From the NCBI RefSeq assembly GCF_004331385.1, contig NZ_SJON01000004.1:1-64000 (forward strand): a stretch of 64,000 nucleotides of DNA, given 5' to 3'. The notes under the pieces are model-generated. The model ran no database searches, had not been told where the DNA came from, and was given only the letters and a program-made list of their open reading frames with translations. Origin of the DNA: Enterobacter quasihormaechei. GTDB lineage: Bacteria > Pseudomonadota > Gammaproteobacteria > Enterobacterales > Enterobacteriaceae. Shown piece after piece: positions 38,576-46,434 of the stretch. The translations under genes were made by a program, and so were the position numbers. Numbering within the stretch: position 1 is the first letter of the stretch; each line of letters begins with the position of its first letter.

Positions 38576-38699
38576 AGCATCAGAAATTACGCCTAACGGC
38601 AAAGGAAGTATCAAAGAATATTTAACGAGGATTTCGCGATATGAAGGTGCTGCAACACCCCCATACCGCTAACCACAACCAACTATAAGGGAGTTGAAA

Positions 38700-39167
38700 A
38701 TGGCTGCGACGAATTTTAAGCCAGAGTTTACTGTTTGCAAAACAGAATCAGACGCTTTCACCGACATGATTGAAAACCGCGAGCTGGTACGCAAAAACAG
38801 CGCCCGCCGTCTTCACGGCAACCCGCCCAACGCGGCACCCATTCATCTCCGCGCGGAAACGCCGCAGGACAGTGCAGCCTGCTGCGAACTGTATGCGCGC
38901 ATAGACATGAAATACCTTCTTCTGGGCGGCGACTGGTTAAAACGCGCGGGTTTCATCAACGGTATGCCAGTGAAAATCCGCGCCATGAAAGACTGCATTG
39001 TGATTACGCCACAGCATACAAGAGAATTATGGGGATGCCTGGAGGGTATGAGCGTGGTGAATATAAATAAAAAGAAAGTGGCGCAGTGGTTGAAGACCTT
39101 TCCAGGAGCGCTGAATGATACAGGTGATGTTCCGGTGATTAAGCGTGGGAGTGGGAAGGCCGTTTAA
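38700..39167 (+). CDS. symE: SymE-family type I toxin-like protein
   Basis: A 155-residue protein whose central part, MKYLLLGGDWLKRAGFINGM then VKIRAMKDCIVITPQ, matches the AbrB-like SymE core (LKGQWLEAAGF...V.VMEGCIVLTAQ). E. coli SymE is an SOS-induced protein controlled by the antisense RNA SymR; it condenses the nucleoid and was first described as an RNA endonuclease. TTG 38694 extends the frame, but AAGGGAG is placed for ATG 38700. The protein is longer than K-12 SymE (113 residues). A SymR-like antisense RNA would lie over the 5' end; I cannot identify its promoter with confidence. Confidence 0.78.
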   Translation: MAATNFKPEFTVCKTESDAFTDMIENRELVRKNSARRLHGNPPNAAPIHLRAETPQDSAACCELYARIDMKYLLLGGDWLKRAGFINGMPVKIRAMKDCIVITPQHTRELWGCLEGMSVVNINKKKVAQWLKTFPGALNDTGDVPVIKRGSGKAV

Positions 39168-39225
39168 ACTTAAGACTAACGAGTGCGGGCATATGAGCAC
39201 ATGCCCGCACTATGCTAAAAATAAC

Positions 39226-39597
39226 TCAATCATGATCTACCTGTTCTTTAACTGCCTTAACCAGCACAGCATGAAGCTCGCCAACGGTTAAATCGCGTAT
39301 CACCGGTTCCTGAATGCCTCGCAACCTGCGAATCAAGCGGCAGATACCAAAGTAATCTATGCCCTCGGTGCTAAAAAGAAACTCGTTTTCAGCGAGGGAA
39401 AAAGTTTTCTCATAGCCATCTTCTTCAGTGACAAGCGTAACGCCAAACGCTTCCTCGCAGTCTTCTATCAGGGCATCGCCATCCATGCCGCATATATCGA
39501 GGTCGGCTTCGATTAGGGTGTTCTCATCAATGCGCTTGCGATGATGTCCCGAGGACTGACGTACAACCTCAATGACCTGCGAAAGAGTGGGGTACAT
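39226..39597 (-). CDS. DUF1493 family protein
   Basis: A 123-residue acidic protein with the DUF1493 layout: an acyl-carrier-like helix pair (TLIEADLDICGMDGDALIEDCEEAFGV), a LFSTEGIDYFGI segment, and a terminal LTVGELHAVLVKAVKEQ helix. The first part resembles carrier-protein folds but lacks a clear DSL serine (it reads MDGDA), so it is probably not phosphopantetheinylated. Function unknown. It often lies beside small membrane proteins like the one that follows upstream on the same strand. Confidence 0.75.
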   Translation of the reverse strand: MYPTLSQVIEVVRQSSGHHRKRIDENTLIEADLDICGMDGDALIEDCEEAFGVTLVTEEDGYEKTFSLAENEFLFSTEGIDYFGICRLIRRLRGIQEPVIRDLTVGELHAVLVKAVKEQVDHD

Positions 39598-39651
39598 TAT
39601 GTTGGATTCCGTGGGTGAAAAAATGACGTAGACACTTATTAATAGACCGAG

Positions 39652-39996
39652 TTAACGCCTGGGACTGATTATTGATGGTACAAAGAAAATCAAAATAATC
39701 CACGCAAACATCCCAATGATTTTTAACGGCCAGGGTTCGAATACATCAAAGCACACAATTGCTCCTATAACTAATAGTGGTCCTCCCAATAATTCCAATA
39801 TTCCTTCTAAAATAGATAACTTATGAGGCAATACATGATTCAGTAAAACGGCCATGAAATGTGCGCATCCTAAAATGATGATTATAGCTATAGTGCATTC
39901 TTTCCAGTTATCAGTGACGCCCACGCATATGAGGCATAACACAATTACAAAAACACAAAGTAACGTATTCAGCATGGAAATAATAAACTTGCTCAT
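39652..39996 (-). CDS. Small membrane protein, four predicted spans
   Basis: A 114-residue hydrophobic protein. Segments at about residues 7-27, 32-52, 66-85 and 92-108 are long enough to cross the membrane, and the tail is short and basic (IISPRR). No family recognised. It is 54 bases upstream of the DUF1493 gene on the same strand, so the two may be co-transcribed. Base composition is AT-rich like the rest of the accessory region, and the GC-rich part starts just beyond it. Confidence 0.65.
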   Translation of the reverse strand: MSKFIISMLNTLLCVFVIVLCLICVGVTDNWKECTIAIIIILGCAHFMAVLLNHVLPHKLSILEGILELLGGPLLVIGAIVCFDVFEPWPLKIIGMFAWIILIFFVPSIISPRR

Positions 39997-40171
39997 AACA
40001 GTTATCGTGACGTTTAAAATAAAAAGAGTCTATGAATATAGCGCTCTCAACAGAATGACAAACGACATTGGCTAATAATGCATTTAAGAATTTATTGCGC
40101 CTTGCTTATTTTCGTAATAAACGAGTTAGCGGCTTCATGCCAATCCCACGCACTCCACCGCTAAACCTAAC

Positions 40172-41176
40172 TTAACTAAACACCGGCACCCCCAGCCCCA
40201 CCTTCACCTCCCTCAACGTCGCCTGCGTCACCCCCTGCGCCCGTTCCGTCCCGCACTTCAGCATCGCCATCAGCTCCCCCTTGTCCTGCATATACATCGT
40301 CCGCAGCTCCCGCATCGGTGCAATCAGCTCCTGCAAACACCCCTCCAGCTCGTTCTTACATACCCGGTCACCCAGCCCGCCCGCCTGATAGTGCGCCTTC
40401 ATCGCCGCCACTTTCTCCTTGTCCGGATGAAACGCGTCGAGGTAAGTAAACACCACGTTCCCCTCAATCTGCCCCGGGTCGCTCACCTTCAGGTGGTTCG
40501 GGTCGGTGTACATGGCGCTGACCGCACGGTGAATGGTCTCTTCACTGGCCGAAAGGTGCAGCGTGTTGCCCAACGATTTCGACATCTTGGCGCTGCCGTC
40601 GATGCCGGGCAGGCGGCTGGTGTCGCTCAGCATCGCCTTACAGTGGCGCAGCACCGGGGCGGGCAGCAGGCTGTTCATCTTGTGCACAATCTCGTTGGTC
40701 TGCTCAATCATCGGCAGCTGGTCGTCGCCGACGGGCACGCACTCGGCCTTAAACGCGGTGATGTCCGCCGCCTGGCTGATGGGGTAGGCCATAAACCCGA
40801 CCGGCAGCGAGCGGGCAAAGCCTTTCTGCGCAATCTCGTTTTTCACCGTCGGGTTACGCTCGACGCGGGCGACGGTGACGATGTTCATATACAGCATCGT
40901 CAGCTCGGCGAGGGCGGGCAGGGCGGACTGGAGGCAGATCGTTGTCAGGTTCGGATCGATGCCGGCGGCGAGGTAGTCGGCCAGCACTTCGGGGATGTTG
41001 TCGCGAATTTTTTGCGGGTTGCTGCCGTTGTCGGTCAGCCCCTGAAGGTCGGCAATCAGCACAAACTGGTTGTGCGTGTGCTGGAGCGCCACGCGCTGGC
41101 GCAGCGATCCGACGAAATGGCCAAGGTGCAGCGGGCCGGTTGGGCGATCGCCGGAGAGGATGGTGGGTGCGTTCAT
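40172..41176 (-). CDS. trpS2: Second tryptophanyl-tRNA synthetase (TrpRS paralogue)
   Basis: A 334-residue class I aminoacyl-tRNA synthetase that charges tRNA-Trp. The HIGH-type motif is GPLHLGHFVGS near residue 15, the KMSKS loop is GSAKMSKSLGN near 195-205, and the tryptophan-pocket region (MAYPISQAADI then VPVGDDQLP) is intact. It begins TILSGDRPTGPLHLG, the form of the divergent second TrpRS found beside the housekeeping trpS in some enterobacteria; such paralogues can give resistance to tryptophan-analogue inhibitors. The 5' region carries a Trp leader peptide and attenuator hairpins (41225-41330), so synthesis should rise when charged tRNA-Trp is scarce. AAGGAG precedes the ATG. Confidence 0.92.
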   Translation of the reverse strand: MNAPTILSGDRPTGPLHLGHFVGSLRQRVALQHTHNQFVLIADLQGLTDNGSNPQKIRDNIPEVLADYLAAGIDPNLTTICLQSALPALAELTMLYMNIVTVARVERNPTVKNEIAQKGFARSLPVGFMAYPISQAADITAFKAECVPVGDDQLPMIEQTNEIVHKMNSLLPAPVLRHCKAMLSDTSRLPGIDGSAKMSKSLGNTLHLSASEETIHRAVSAMYTDPNHLKVSDPGQIEGNVVFTYLDAFHPDKEKVAAMKAHYQAGGLGDRVCKNELEGCLQELIAPMRELRTMYMQDKGELMAMLKCGTERAQGVTQATLREVKVGLGVPVFS

Positions 41177-41224
41177 AAAGACTCCTTAACGTTGTAATGC
41201 CGAAAGGGGTCTTGGAAATATGAA

Positions 41225-41242
41225 AGCCGCCTTTCGGCGGCT
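41225..41242 (-). terminator. Attenuator terminator hairpin (3:4) of trpS2
   Basis: On the reverse strand AGCCGCC and GGCGGCT pair around a GAAA tetraloop and are followed by TTCATATTT. GGCGGC just after the leader stop (about 41269-41275) can instead pair with the GCCGCC arm as an antiterminator. Confidence 0.75.
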
Positions 41243-41276
41243 ATCTGAAAATGGGGAAAACTACTCCGGGCCGCCT

Positions 41277-41330
41277 TTAAGAAGGCAGCCACCAGCGTTT
41301 AACGGTGAGTACGGCGGAGCGTGTGTTCAT
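41277..41330 (-). CDS. Tryptophan leader peptide of trpS2 (17 aa)
   Basis: The reverse strand encodes MNTRSAVLTVKRWWLPS and stops. Tandem Trp codons (41289-41294) are placed four codons before the stop, as in trpL of the trp operon. The segment overlapping these codons, GCTGCCTT, pairs with AAGGCGGC right after the stop (hairpin 1:2). The latter can pair with the terminator's left arm (2:3), which can pair with its right arm (3:4). A ribosome stalled at the Trp codons would favour 2:3 and allow transcription of trpS2. Confidence 0.82.
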   Translation of the reverse strand: MNTRSAVLTVKRWWLPS

Positions 41331-41365
41331 CCAGTTAACCTATCATGCGAAAGCGCAGGGGTAAA

Positions 41366-41393
41366 GCGCCTCAGGCGCCGCTGCTTGAGGCGC
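41366..41393 (-). terminator. Terminator of the LacI-family gene
   Basis: GCGCCTCA and TGAGGCGC pair around a 12-base loop and the reverse strand continues TTTACCCC. It overlaps the stop codon of the regulator and insulates the trpS2 leader. Confidence 0.55.
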
Positions 41394-42381
41394 GCACCTT
41401 CAGCCTGCCCGCCAGCGTCACGTGCGTTGCGGCATCTTCCTGATTGCACAGGTACTCCACCGCCAGCCGTCCCAGCTCGCTATAGGGCAGCTGGATACTG
41501 GTCAGCGGCGGGGTCAGTTGCTCGGAGATCTTCTGGTCGTCGTAGCCCGCCAGCAGCATGTCCTGCGGGATGCGCACGCCGTTCACCGCCAGCGCCTGAT
41601 AGCAGCCAATCGCCAGCCAGTCGCTGGCGCAGAAGATGGCGTCCGGGCGCTCGGCAAGTTCAAGCAGGGAAGCTGTCGCGGTAAAGGACTCGCTGAACTG
41701 CCAGTTGGTCTGGCGCACCAGGCCGTCGTCGCACGCGAGTCCGGCCTGCTGTAGCGCCGCCCGGTAGCCCGCCAGACGCTGGCGGGAGGCCTCCATCCAG
41801 CTCTCGCCGGTGATGTGGGCGATGCGTGTTGCGCCGCAGGCGATGAGGTGTTTAGTGACCTGGAAGGCGTTGGCGTAGTCGTCCGGGATAAACGACGGCA
41901 GCAGCGGCGAGCCGGGGTCGCGCTGGTTGAGCAGCACCAGCGGGATGCGGGTGCAGTCCTGAAAAGCCGTCATATCGACGACGTTCGTGACCGGAGAAGC
42001 CAGGATAATCCCGATGCAGTTGCGCTTGTCCAGCTGGCGGATGATGTTCAGCGCCAGCTCGATATCGTCGCCGTAGTCGTACACGGTGAGCAGGGTCTCG
42101 TTGCGCCACGCCGCTTCCCGCGCCTGGCTGATGGCGTCGATAAACGGGTCGAAGCTCTGCAACGAGCTGACGAGCAGGGCGATCTCTTCCTGGTTGCGCG
42201 GGGCGTGAACGGCGGGGAGGCGGTCGTAGCCGAGCTCGGTGGCGACGCTAATCACCCGCTGTCGGGTGTCGTCGCTGAGCTTGATGTTGCGGGACTGGTT
42301 AAGCACCAGCGATACCGTCGCCTGCGACACGCCCGCCGCCCGCGCAATATCGTTCATCGTTACCTTCGTTTTTCGCTTCAT
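41371..42381 (-). CDS. LacI-family transcriptional regulator
   Basis: A 336-residue repressor of normal family length. The helix-turn-helix and hinge (VTMNDIARAAGVSQATVSLVLNQS) occupy residues 8-33, followed by a periplasmic-binding-protein-like sensor domain with the usual GIILASPVTN and AIFCASDWLAIG segments. It is divergent from the glycoside hydrolase/symporter pair and most likely represses it, with a plant-derived oligosaccharide or its breakdown product as inducer. The 185-base intergenic region contains AATATTTATTAGCT, an AT-rich stretch that could include the operator, but no clear LacI-type palindrome is visible. Confidence 0.9.
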   Translation of the reverse strand: MKRKTKVTMNDIARAAGVSQATVSLVLNQSRNIKLSDDTRQRVISVATELGYDRLPAVHAPRNQEEIALLVSSLQSFDPFIDAISQAREAAWRNETLLTVYDYGDDIELALNIIRQLDKRNCIGIILASPVTNVVDMTAFQDCTRIPLVLLNQRDPGSPLLPSFIPDDYANAFQVTKHLIACGATRIAHITGESWMEASRQRLAGYRAALQQAGLACDDGLVRQTNWQFSESFTATASLLELAERPDAIFCASDWLAIGCYQALAVNGVRIPQDMLLAGYDDQKISEQLTPPLTSIQLPYSELGRLAVEYLCNQEDAATHVTLAGRLKVRASSSGA

Positions 42382-42566
42382 CCGTCCTCTCCCTTTCGCG
42401 ACTTCGCATCATACCCTAACCGCACGCTTTAGCGCCGCCGATCACGTTTCTCATTCATCGAAGCGCGAACTTTGTGAGAGCCGTCGCTTTTCAGAGCGTC
42501 GCGGTTTGCGCATTTATCCCGCAACTAATATTTATTAGCTAAACATTATCAGTAAGAGGGCGCGTA

Positions 42567-43655
42567 ATGAAAGAGCAGTGGAGCAGGGAGCAGGCGCAGG
42601 CGTGGTATCAGCAGAAGGGCTGGCTGTGCGGGTTTAACTATCTGCCGTCGACGGCGGTGAACTGGACCGATATCTGGCAGGAAGAAACCTTCGATGCCGC
42701 AACCATCGAGCGCGAGTTAGGCTGGGCAGCGGACGCAGGCTACAACACCCTGCGCATCAACCTGCCGTTTATCGTCTGGGAGCACGACCGCGACGGGCTG
42801 ATGGCGCGTATCGATCGTTTTTTGACGATTGCCGACGGTCACGGGTTCAGCACCATGCTGACCCTGATGGACGACTGCGGCTTCTCCGGCGACGAGCCGT
42901 ACCTCGGGCCGCAAAAGCCGTCCGTGCCGGGCAAACATAACAGCCAGGCGGCGGCGAGCCCCGGTCGCGATAAGGTGTGCGATCCTGACTGCTGGCCGCA
43001 GATTGAGCGCTATATCCGCGACGTTGTCCGCCAGTTCCGCGAGGATAAGCGCGTGCTGCTGTGGGATCTGTACAACGAGCCGGGCAACCGCGGCATTTTC
43101 GCGACGGGCACGGAAGAGGTGCTGTACGACCAGAAGCTGGAAACCTGCGCCCACGAACTGATGAAGCTCGCGTTTCGCTGGGTGCGCGAGGAAGACCCGA
43201 CCCAGCCGCTTACCGTCTGCGCGTGGCGTCTGCCTGCGGAAGAAGAAGGCGAGACGTTCTTCCGGCATCCGCTGGACCAGACTGCGCTGGCGCTCTCGGA
43301 CGTGGTGAGCTTCCACGCCTACACCCACACCGGGCGCATTACGGCGATTATCCAGCAGCTACAGGCGCTGGGCCGCCCCATCTTCTGCACCGAATGGCTG
43401 GCGCGCCACGTGGGCAGCACGATTGAAGAGCAGCTTCCGCTGATGTACATGGCGAAGGTCGCGCCGTACCAGTGGGGGCTGGTGCGCGGCAAAACCCAGA
43501 CGTGGCTGCCGTGGCCGGTGGTGATGAAGGAGTCCACGGACTACTGCCGCCTCTGGTTCCACGACGTGTTTGAGGAAAACGGTATCCCGTTCTCGCGCGC
43601 TGAAATCGCGCTGATGCAGAAGCTACGCAAAATCGCCCCGAAGGTGCAGGGCTAA
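42567..43655 (+). CDS. Glycoside hydrolase, GH5-like (cellulase/mannanase superfamily)
   Basis: A 362-residue (beta/alpha)8 glycosidase without signal peptide, so cytoplasmic. The general acid/base lies in LLWDLYNEPGN (NEP motif, about residue 170), and the nucleophile is probably the glutamate of FCTEWLARH (about residue 275). SFHAYTH is the conserved His-x-Tyr strand. The clan A fold is clear; the exact substrate is not. It probably hydrolyses an oligosaccharide brought in by the adjacent symporter. GAGGG is before the ATG. Confidence 0.85.
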   Translation: MKEQWSREQAQAWYQQKGWLCGFNYLPSTAVNWTDIWQEETFDAATIERELGWAADAGYNTLRINLPFIVWEHDRDGLMARIDRFLTIADGHGFSTMLTLMDDCGFSGDEPYLGPQKPSVPGKHNSQAAASPGRDKVCDPDCWPQIERYIRDVVRQFREDKRVLLWDLYNEPGNRGIFATGTEEVLYDQKLETCAHELMKLAFRWVREEDPTQPLTVCAWRLPAEEEGETFFRHPLDQTALALSDVVSFHAYTHTGRITAIIQQLQALGRPIFCTEWLARHVGSTIEEQLPLMYMAKVAPYQWGLVRGKTQTWLPWPVVMKESTDYCRLWFHDVFEENGIPFSRAEIALMQKLRKIAPKVQG

Positions 43656-43664
43656 TAATAACGA

Positions 43665-43684
43665 CCCGGCGCGCTGTCGCCGGG
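43665..43684 (+). repeat. Intercistronic hairpin
   Basis: CCCGGCG and CGCCGGG pair around a 6-base loop between the hydrolase and symporter genes, with no T-run. It may stabilise the upstream mRNA or set the ratio of the two products. Confidence 0.55.
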
Positions 43685-43700
43685 CAACCAGGTACGCACT

Positions 43701-45095
43701 ATGGCAACGACAATGAAAATACCGTCTCGCGAGTTATGGTCTTATTTTGGCTATGGTTTAGGTCAGTGTTTTAGCTTTGGTTTAGTGGGTTCGTTTATTA
43801 ACTATTTTTACACCGACGTGCTGGGTATCTCTGCGCTGGCGGCGAGCACCATCTTCCTGATTGCCCGCGCGTGGGACGCGGTTCACGATCCGCTGTTTGC
43901 CAGTATTATGGACACCATTAACAGCAGGTTCGGCAAGTTTCGCCACTTTTTGCTGATCGCGCCGTTGCTGATTACCGGCGTCACGCTGCTGTCGTTTTAT
44001 AAAATCGAAGCGGACATGACCACCAAAATCCTCTACGCCGGGGTGACCTACATCCTGTGGGGGACGCTGTACGCCATCTCCGATATCCCGTTCTGGTCGA
44101 TGTCGTCGGTGATGACCAATGACTCCGGCCAGCGCACCCGCGCGGTAACGGCGGCGATGCTCGGGGTGAACGCGGGGATTGCCTGCGCCAACATCTTCTT
44201 CCCGAAGCTGGCGGCGTTTTTCGCCCAGTACAGCAACGATAAAGGCTACTTTATGGCGGCGCTGGTGATGATGCTGGTGGGCCTGCCGCTGATGCTCAAC
44301 GGCTTTATGCAGATCAAAGAGCGCGTGCCGCCGAGCCCGGAAAAGGTGACGATGCGCGACACCTTCCACAACCTGCGCCAGAACAAGCCGCTGTTTATCG
44401 TCCTGCTGTCGTTCTTTTTCTGCGTGTTTCACAACGTCGCGGGCGGTCTCTATATCTATTTCTTTATCAACAATATGGGCGACGGCAGCCTGCAAATGGC
44501 CATTGGCGTGATGGGCATTGTTGCGGCGGTGCTGTGCCTGGTTGCCCCGATGCTGACGCGCCGGATGCAGAAGCGAAAGCTGTTTATGATCCTCTGCGGG
44601 CTGGACGTGGCGGTGCGTGTGGTGATGTGGTTTGTTGGGTATCAGCAGGTGACGATGCTGTTTATTCTGCTCGGCCTGAGCACGCTGTTCGTGATGATGA
44701 CCAACATTCTCACCTCGTCGATGATCGCCGACACCATCGAGTACGCGGAGTACCACACTAACAAGCGCTGCGCGGCGATCACCTTCTCCGGGCAGACCTT
44801 TACCGGCAAGATGTCGGTGGCGGTGGGCGGCGGGCTCATCGGCGTGTTCCTGACGATGATTGGCTACGTGCCGCAGGCGCAAATTCAGAGCGAAGGCGTG
44901 CTGTCGGGGCTGTTCTTCGGGATTTGCCTGCTGCCGGCGATAGGGTCGCTGATCCGCATGGGCTTTATGTCGCGCTTTACCTTTACCGAGGAGAAGCATG
45001 CGGAAGTGTGTCGGCTGCTGGCGGAGCGCAGGCGGGGGAGCGAGCAGAATGGCATCGGGGATGAGGCGTTGACCCGCCCGGTATCGGTCAATTAA
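43701..45095 (+). CDS. GPH-family sugar:cation symporter (MFS)
   Basis: A 464-residue transporter with about 12 membrane spans. The first segment (LWSYFGYGLGQCFSFGLVGS), the ARAWDAVHDPLFASIMD loop with its conserved aspartates, and the GKFRHFLLIAP motif identify the glycoside-pentoside-hexuronide family (MelB, XynP, YicJ). It should import a glycoside with Na+ or H+ for the hydrolase encoded 45 bases upstream. It forms a two-gene operon under the divergent LacI-type regulator. Confidence 0.92.
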   Translation: MATTMKIPSRELWSYFGYGLGQCFSFGLVGSFINYFYTDVLGISALAASTIFLIARAWDAVHDPLFASIMDTINSRFGKFRHFLLIAPLLITGVTLLSFYKIEADMTTKILYAGVTYILWGTLYAISDIPFWSMSSVMTNDSGQRTRAVTAAMLGVNAGIACANIFFPKLAAFFAQYSNDKGYFMAALVMMLVGLPLMLNGFMQIKERVPPSPEKVTMRDTFHNLRQNKPLFIVLLSFFFCVFHNVAGGLYIYFFINNMGDGSLQMAIGVMGIVAAVLCLVAPMLTRRMQKRKLFMILCGLDVAVRVVMWFVGYQQVTMLFILLGLSTLFVMMTNILTSSMIADTIEYAEYHTNKRCAAITFSGQTFTGKMSVAVGGGLIGVFLTMIGYVPQAQIQSEGVLSGLFFGICLLPAIGSLIRMGFMSRFTFTEEKHAEVCRLLAERRRGSEQNGIGDEALTRPVSVN

Positions 45096-45101
45096 TCGCT
45101 T

Positions 45102-45126
45102 CAGACGCCTGCTTTGCAGGCGTCTG
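45102..45126. terminator. Bidirectional terminator between symporter and mcrC
   Basis: CAGACGCCTGC and its complement form an 11-base perfect stem with a TTT loop, followed by TTTC on the plus strand, between two convergent genes. Confidence 0.85.
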
Positions 45127-45129
45127 TTT

Positions 45130-46434
45130 CTAATTCCACAGCTTCAGGGACTCGGGGAGGTGGAGTATCGAGCTCTGAATACTGGTTCCGATGGTAAAAG
45201 GGACGACCCACAAACGTAGCGCATGGCTGTCCGGCTTATGAAGTTCGAAGGGATGGGGAAGCGCATCGCTAAAACCGTCATACTGCGGGTAGATCAGGAT
45301 CATATCGCCGCGGCTATCGAGATATTTCGTTCCGTAGGCCAGCATCTGGTAAAGATCGCTTTGCGAAATGTTAAAGCCAGGTTTATGAGGCTTAATCTTT
45401 TTCCATTTCGTATCGCAAATAATTGAAGAATGTTTCGACGTGTTATACGGGCGAAGCCAGATATCCGGCTTGAGTCTAAACATATACCTGGTGTGATATC
45501 GAGCCAGAGTGTGTGTTTTTGCTTGGGTATCAATTTGGTAACGTTGATGATGATGATGCCTCATCCACGCCGCAACAAAGGATTCAAATACCGCTTCCAT
45601 TGGAAAGAGCAGCGATATGGCATCAGCATGACCCTGCATACAAAGTGGTGACTCCCCATGTAGGATCAATTTGGCCCATTCCAGCGCCTGTTCATAGTGA
45701 TGCATATGCCTGTCGAGGCGAACCAGATCGAACGCGTGAGCGGTATCAACAACGGGAGGAATACCTTCGAAGGCCGACTGCAAGGGGTGAAGCTGCTGGA
45801 TGAGCTGAGGGTTGCGGGTCAGGCGCGAAACCGTATCGATGGCCGTTTTGAGAATGCGGTTCTCCGGTCGGTCAACACTGTACTCGTCATACTCCACCTG
45901 AAAGCGATCCCGGCGAACGCTATTTGTCGACAGTTGTGCTGAAACCCGCAGTTTTCCCTTCATCCACGGTAGATTCTCCTGCTGGCGAAGGTAGTCACGC
46001 TTAAGACCCTGCTGCAGGACCGCCTGGACGCTCTGGATAAATTGATGAATAAAGATATCCATCAGCGGCATGCGCGAGGTTTTGATACTGGCGGAGGTTG
46101 TGGCGATGTGCCGGAAGGTTTTCAGCGTGCGCAGCATCATCATCAGCTGTTCGCGGGCGTTATCATGGCCGGTCTTTGGCAACACCTCGATGAACGCTCC
46201 TCCCGGCAGCGCAATGACGCCGACATAGTTTTTCACCTGCAGCACCTTCACGCGCCCGACCGTTTTCAGCGTCAGCAGGCGCGCGTCGTATTCCGCATCG
46301 TCGTTCAGGCAGCATTGCTCCAGCCACGCAAAACAGGCCGGAGGAAGCTCCACTGCGTCCTTAACCCGGCCGCTGTCCTCTTTACTGACCAGATAACCGT
46401 ATTCAAAGGTGGACCACTGCCGCCGCCCGGTCAT
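45130..46434 (-). CDS. mcrC: McrC-like nuclease subunit
   Basis: A 434-residue McrC-family protein. The N-terminal half includes VLQVKNYVGVIALPGGAFIEVLPK, a beta-rich region that contacts the McrB ring; the C-terminal half has a PD-(D/E)xK nuclease: MFRLKPDIWLR, then SIICDTKWKKI and a later SQSDLYQMLAYG helix. McrBC-type systems cut DNA with modified cytosines. It overlaps the mcrB stop region by four bases and is the second gene of the pair. K-12 McrC has 348 residues, so this is a longer family branch. Confidence 0.9.
   Translation of the reverse strand: MTGRRQWSTFEYGYLVSKEDSGRVKDAVELPPACFAWLEQCCLNDDAEYDARLLTLKTVGRVKVLQVKNYVGVIALPGGAFIEVLPKTGHDNAREQLMMMLRTLKTFRHIATTSASIKTSRMPLMDIFIHQFIQSVQAVLQQGLKRDYLRQQENLPWMKGKLRVSAQLSTNSVRRDRFQVEYDEYSVDRPENRILKTAIDTVSRLTRNPQLIQQLHPLQSAFEGIPPVVDTAHAFDLVRLDRHMHHYEQALEWAKLILHGESPLCMQGHADAISLLFPMEAVFESFVAAWMRHHHHQRYQIDTQAKTHTLARYHTRYMFRLKPDIWLRPYNTSKHSSIICDTKWKKIKPHKPGFNISQSDLYQMLAYGTKYLDSRGDMILIYPQYDGFSDALPHPFELHKPDSHALRLWVVPFTIGTSIQSSILHLPESLKLWN

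Noticed and set aside
40391-41197. 268-codon plus-strand frame opposite trpS2
   Set aside because: It is an antisense frame created by codon bias in trpS2; the synthetase motifs are unambiguous.
41331-41360. TrpR operator before the trpS2 leader (AGGTTAACTGG)
   Set aside because: Only the central GTTAAC agrees with the trp operator; the flanking CTAG arms are absent.
42420-42500. CRP site between the LacI-type gene and glycoside hydrolase
   Set aside because: TTTGTGAG gives one plausible half-site, but the second half does not match TCACA.
43782-44999. 405-codon minus-strand frame opposite the symporter
   Set aside because: The sequence is extremely rich in His, Arg and Gln, as expected from the reverse of a membrane-protein gene.
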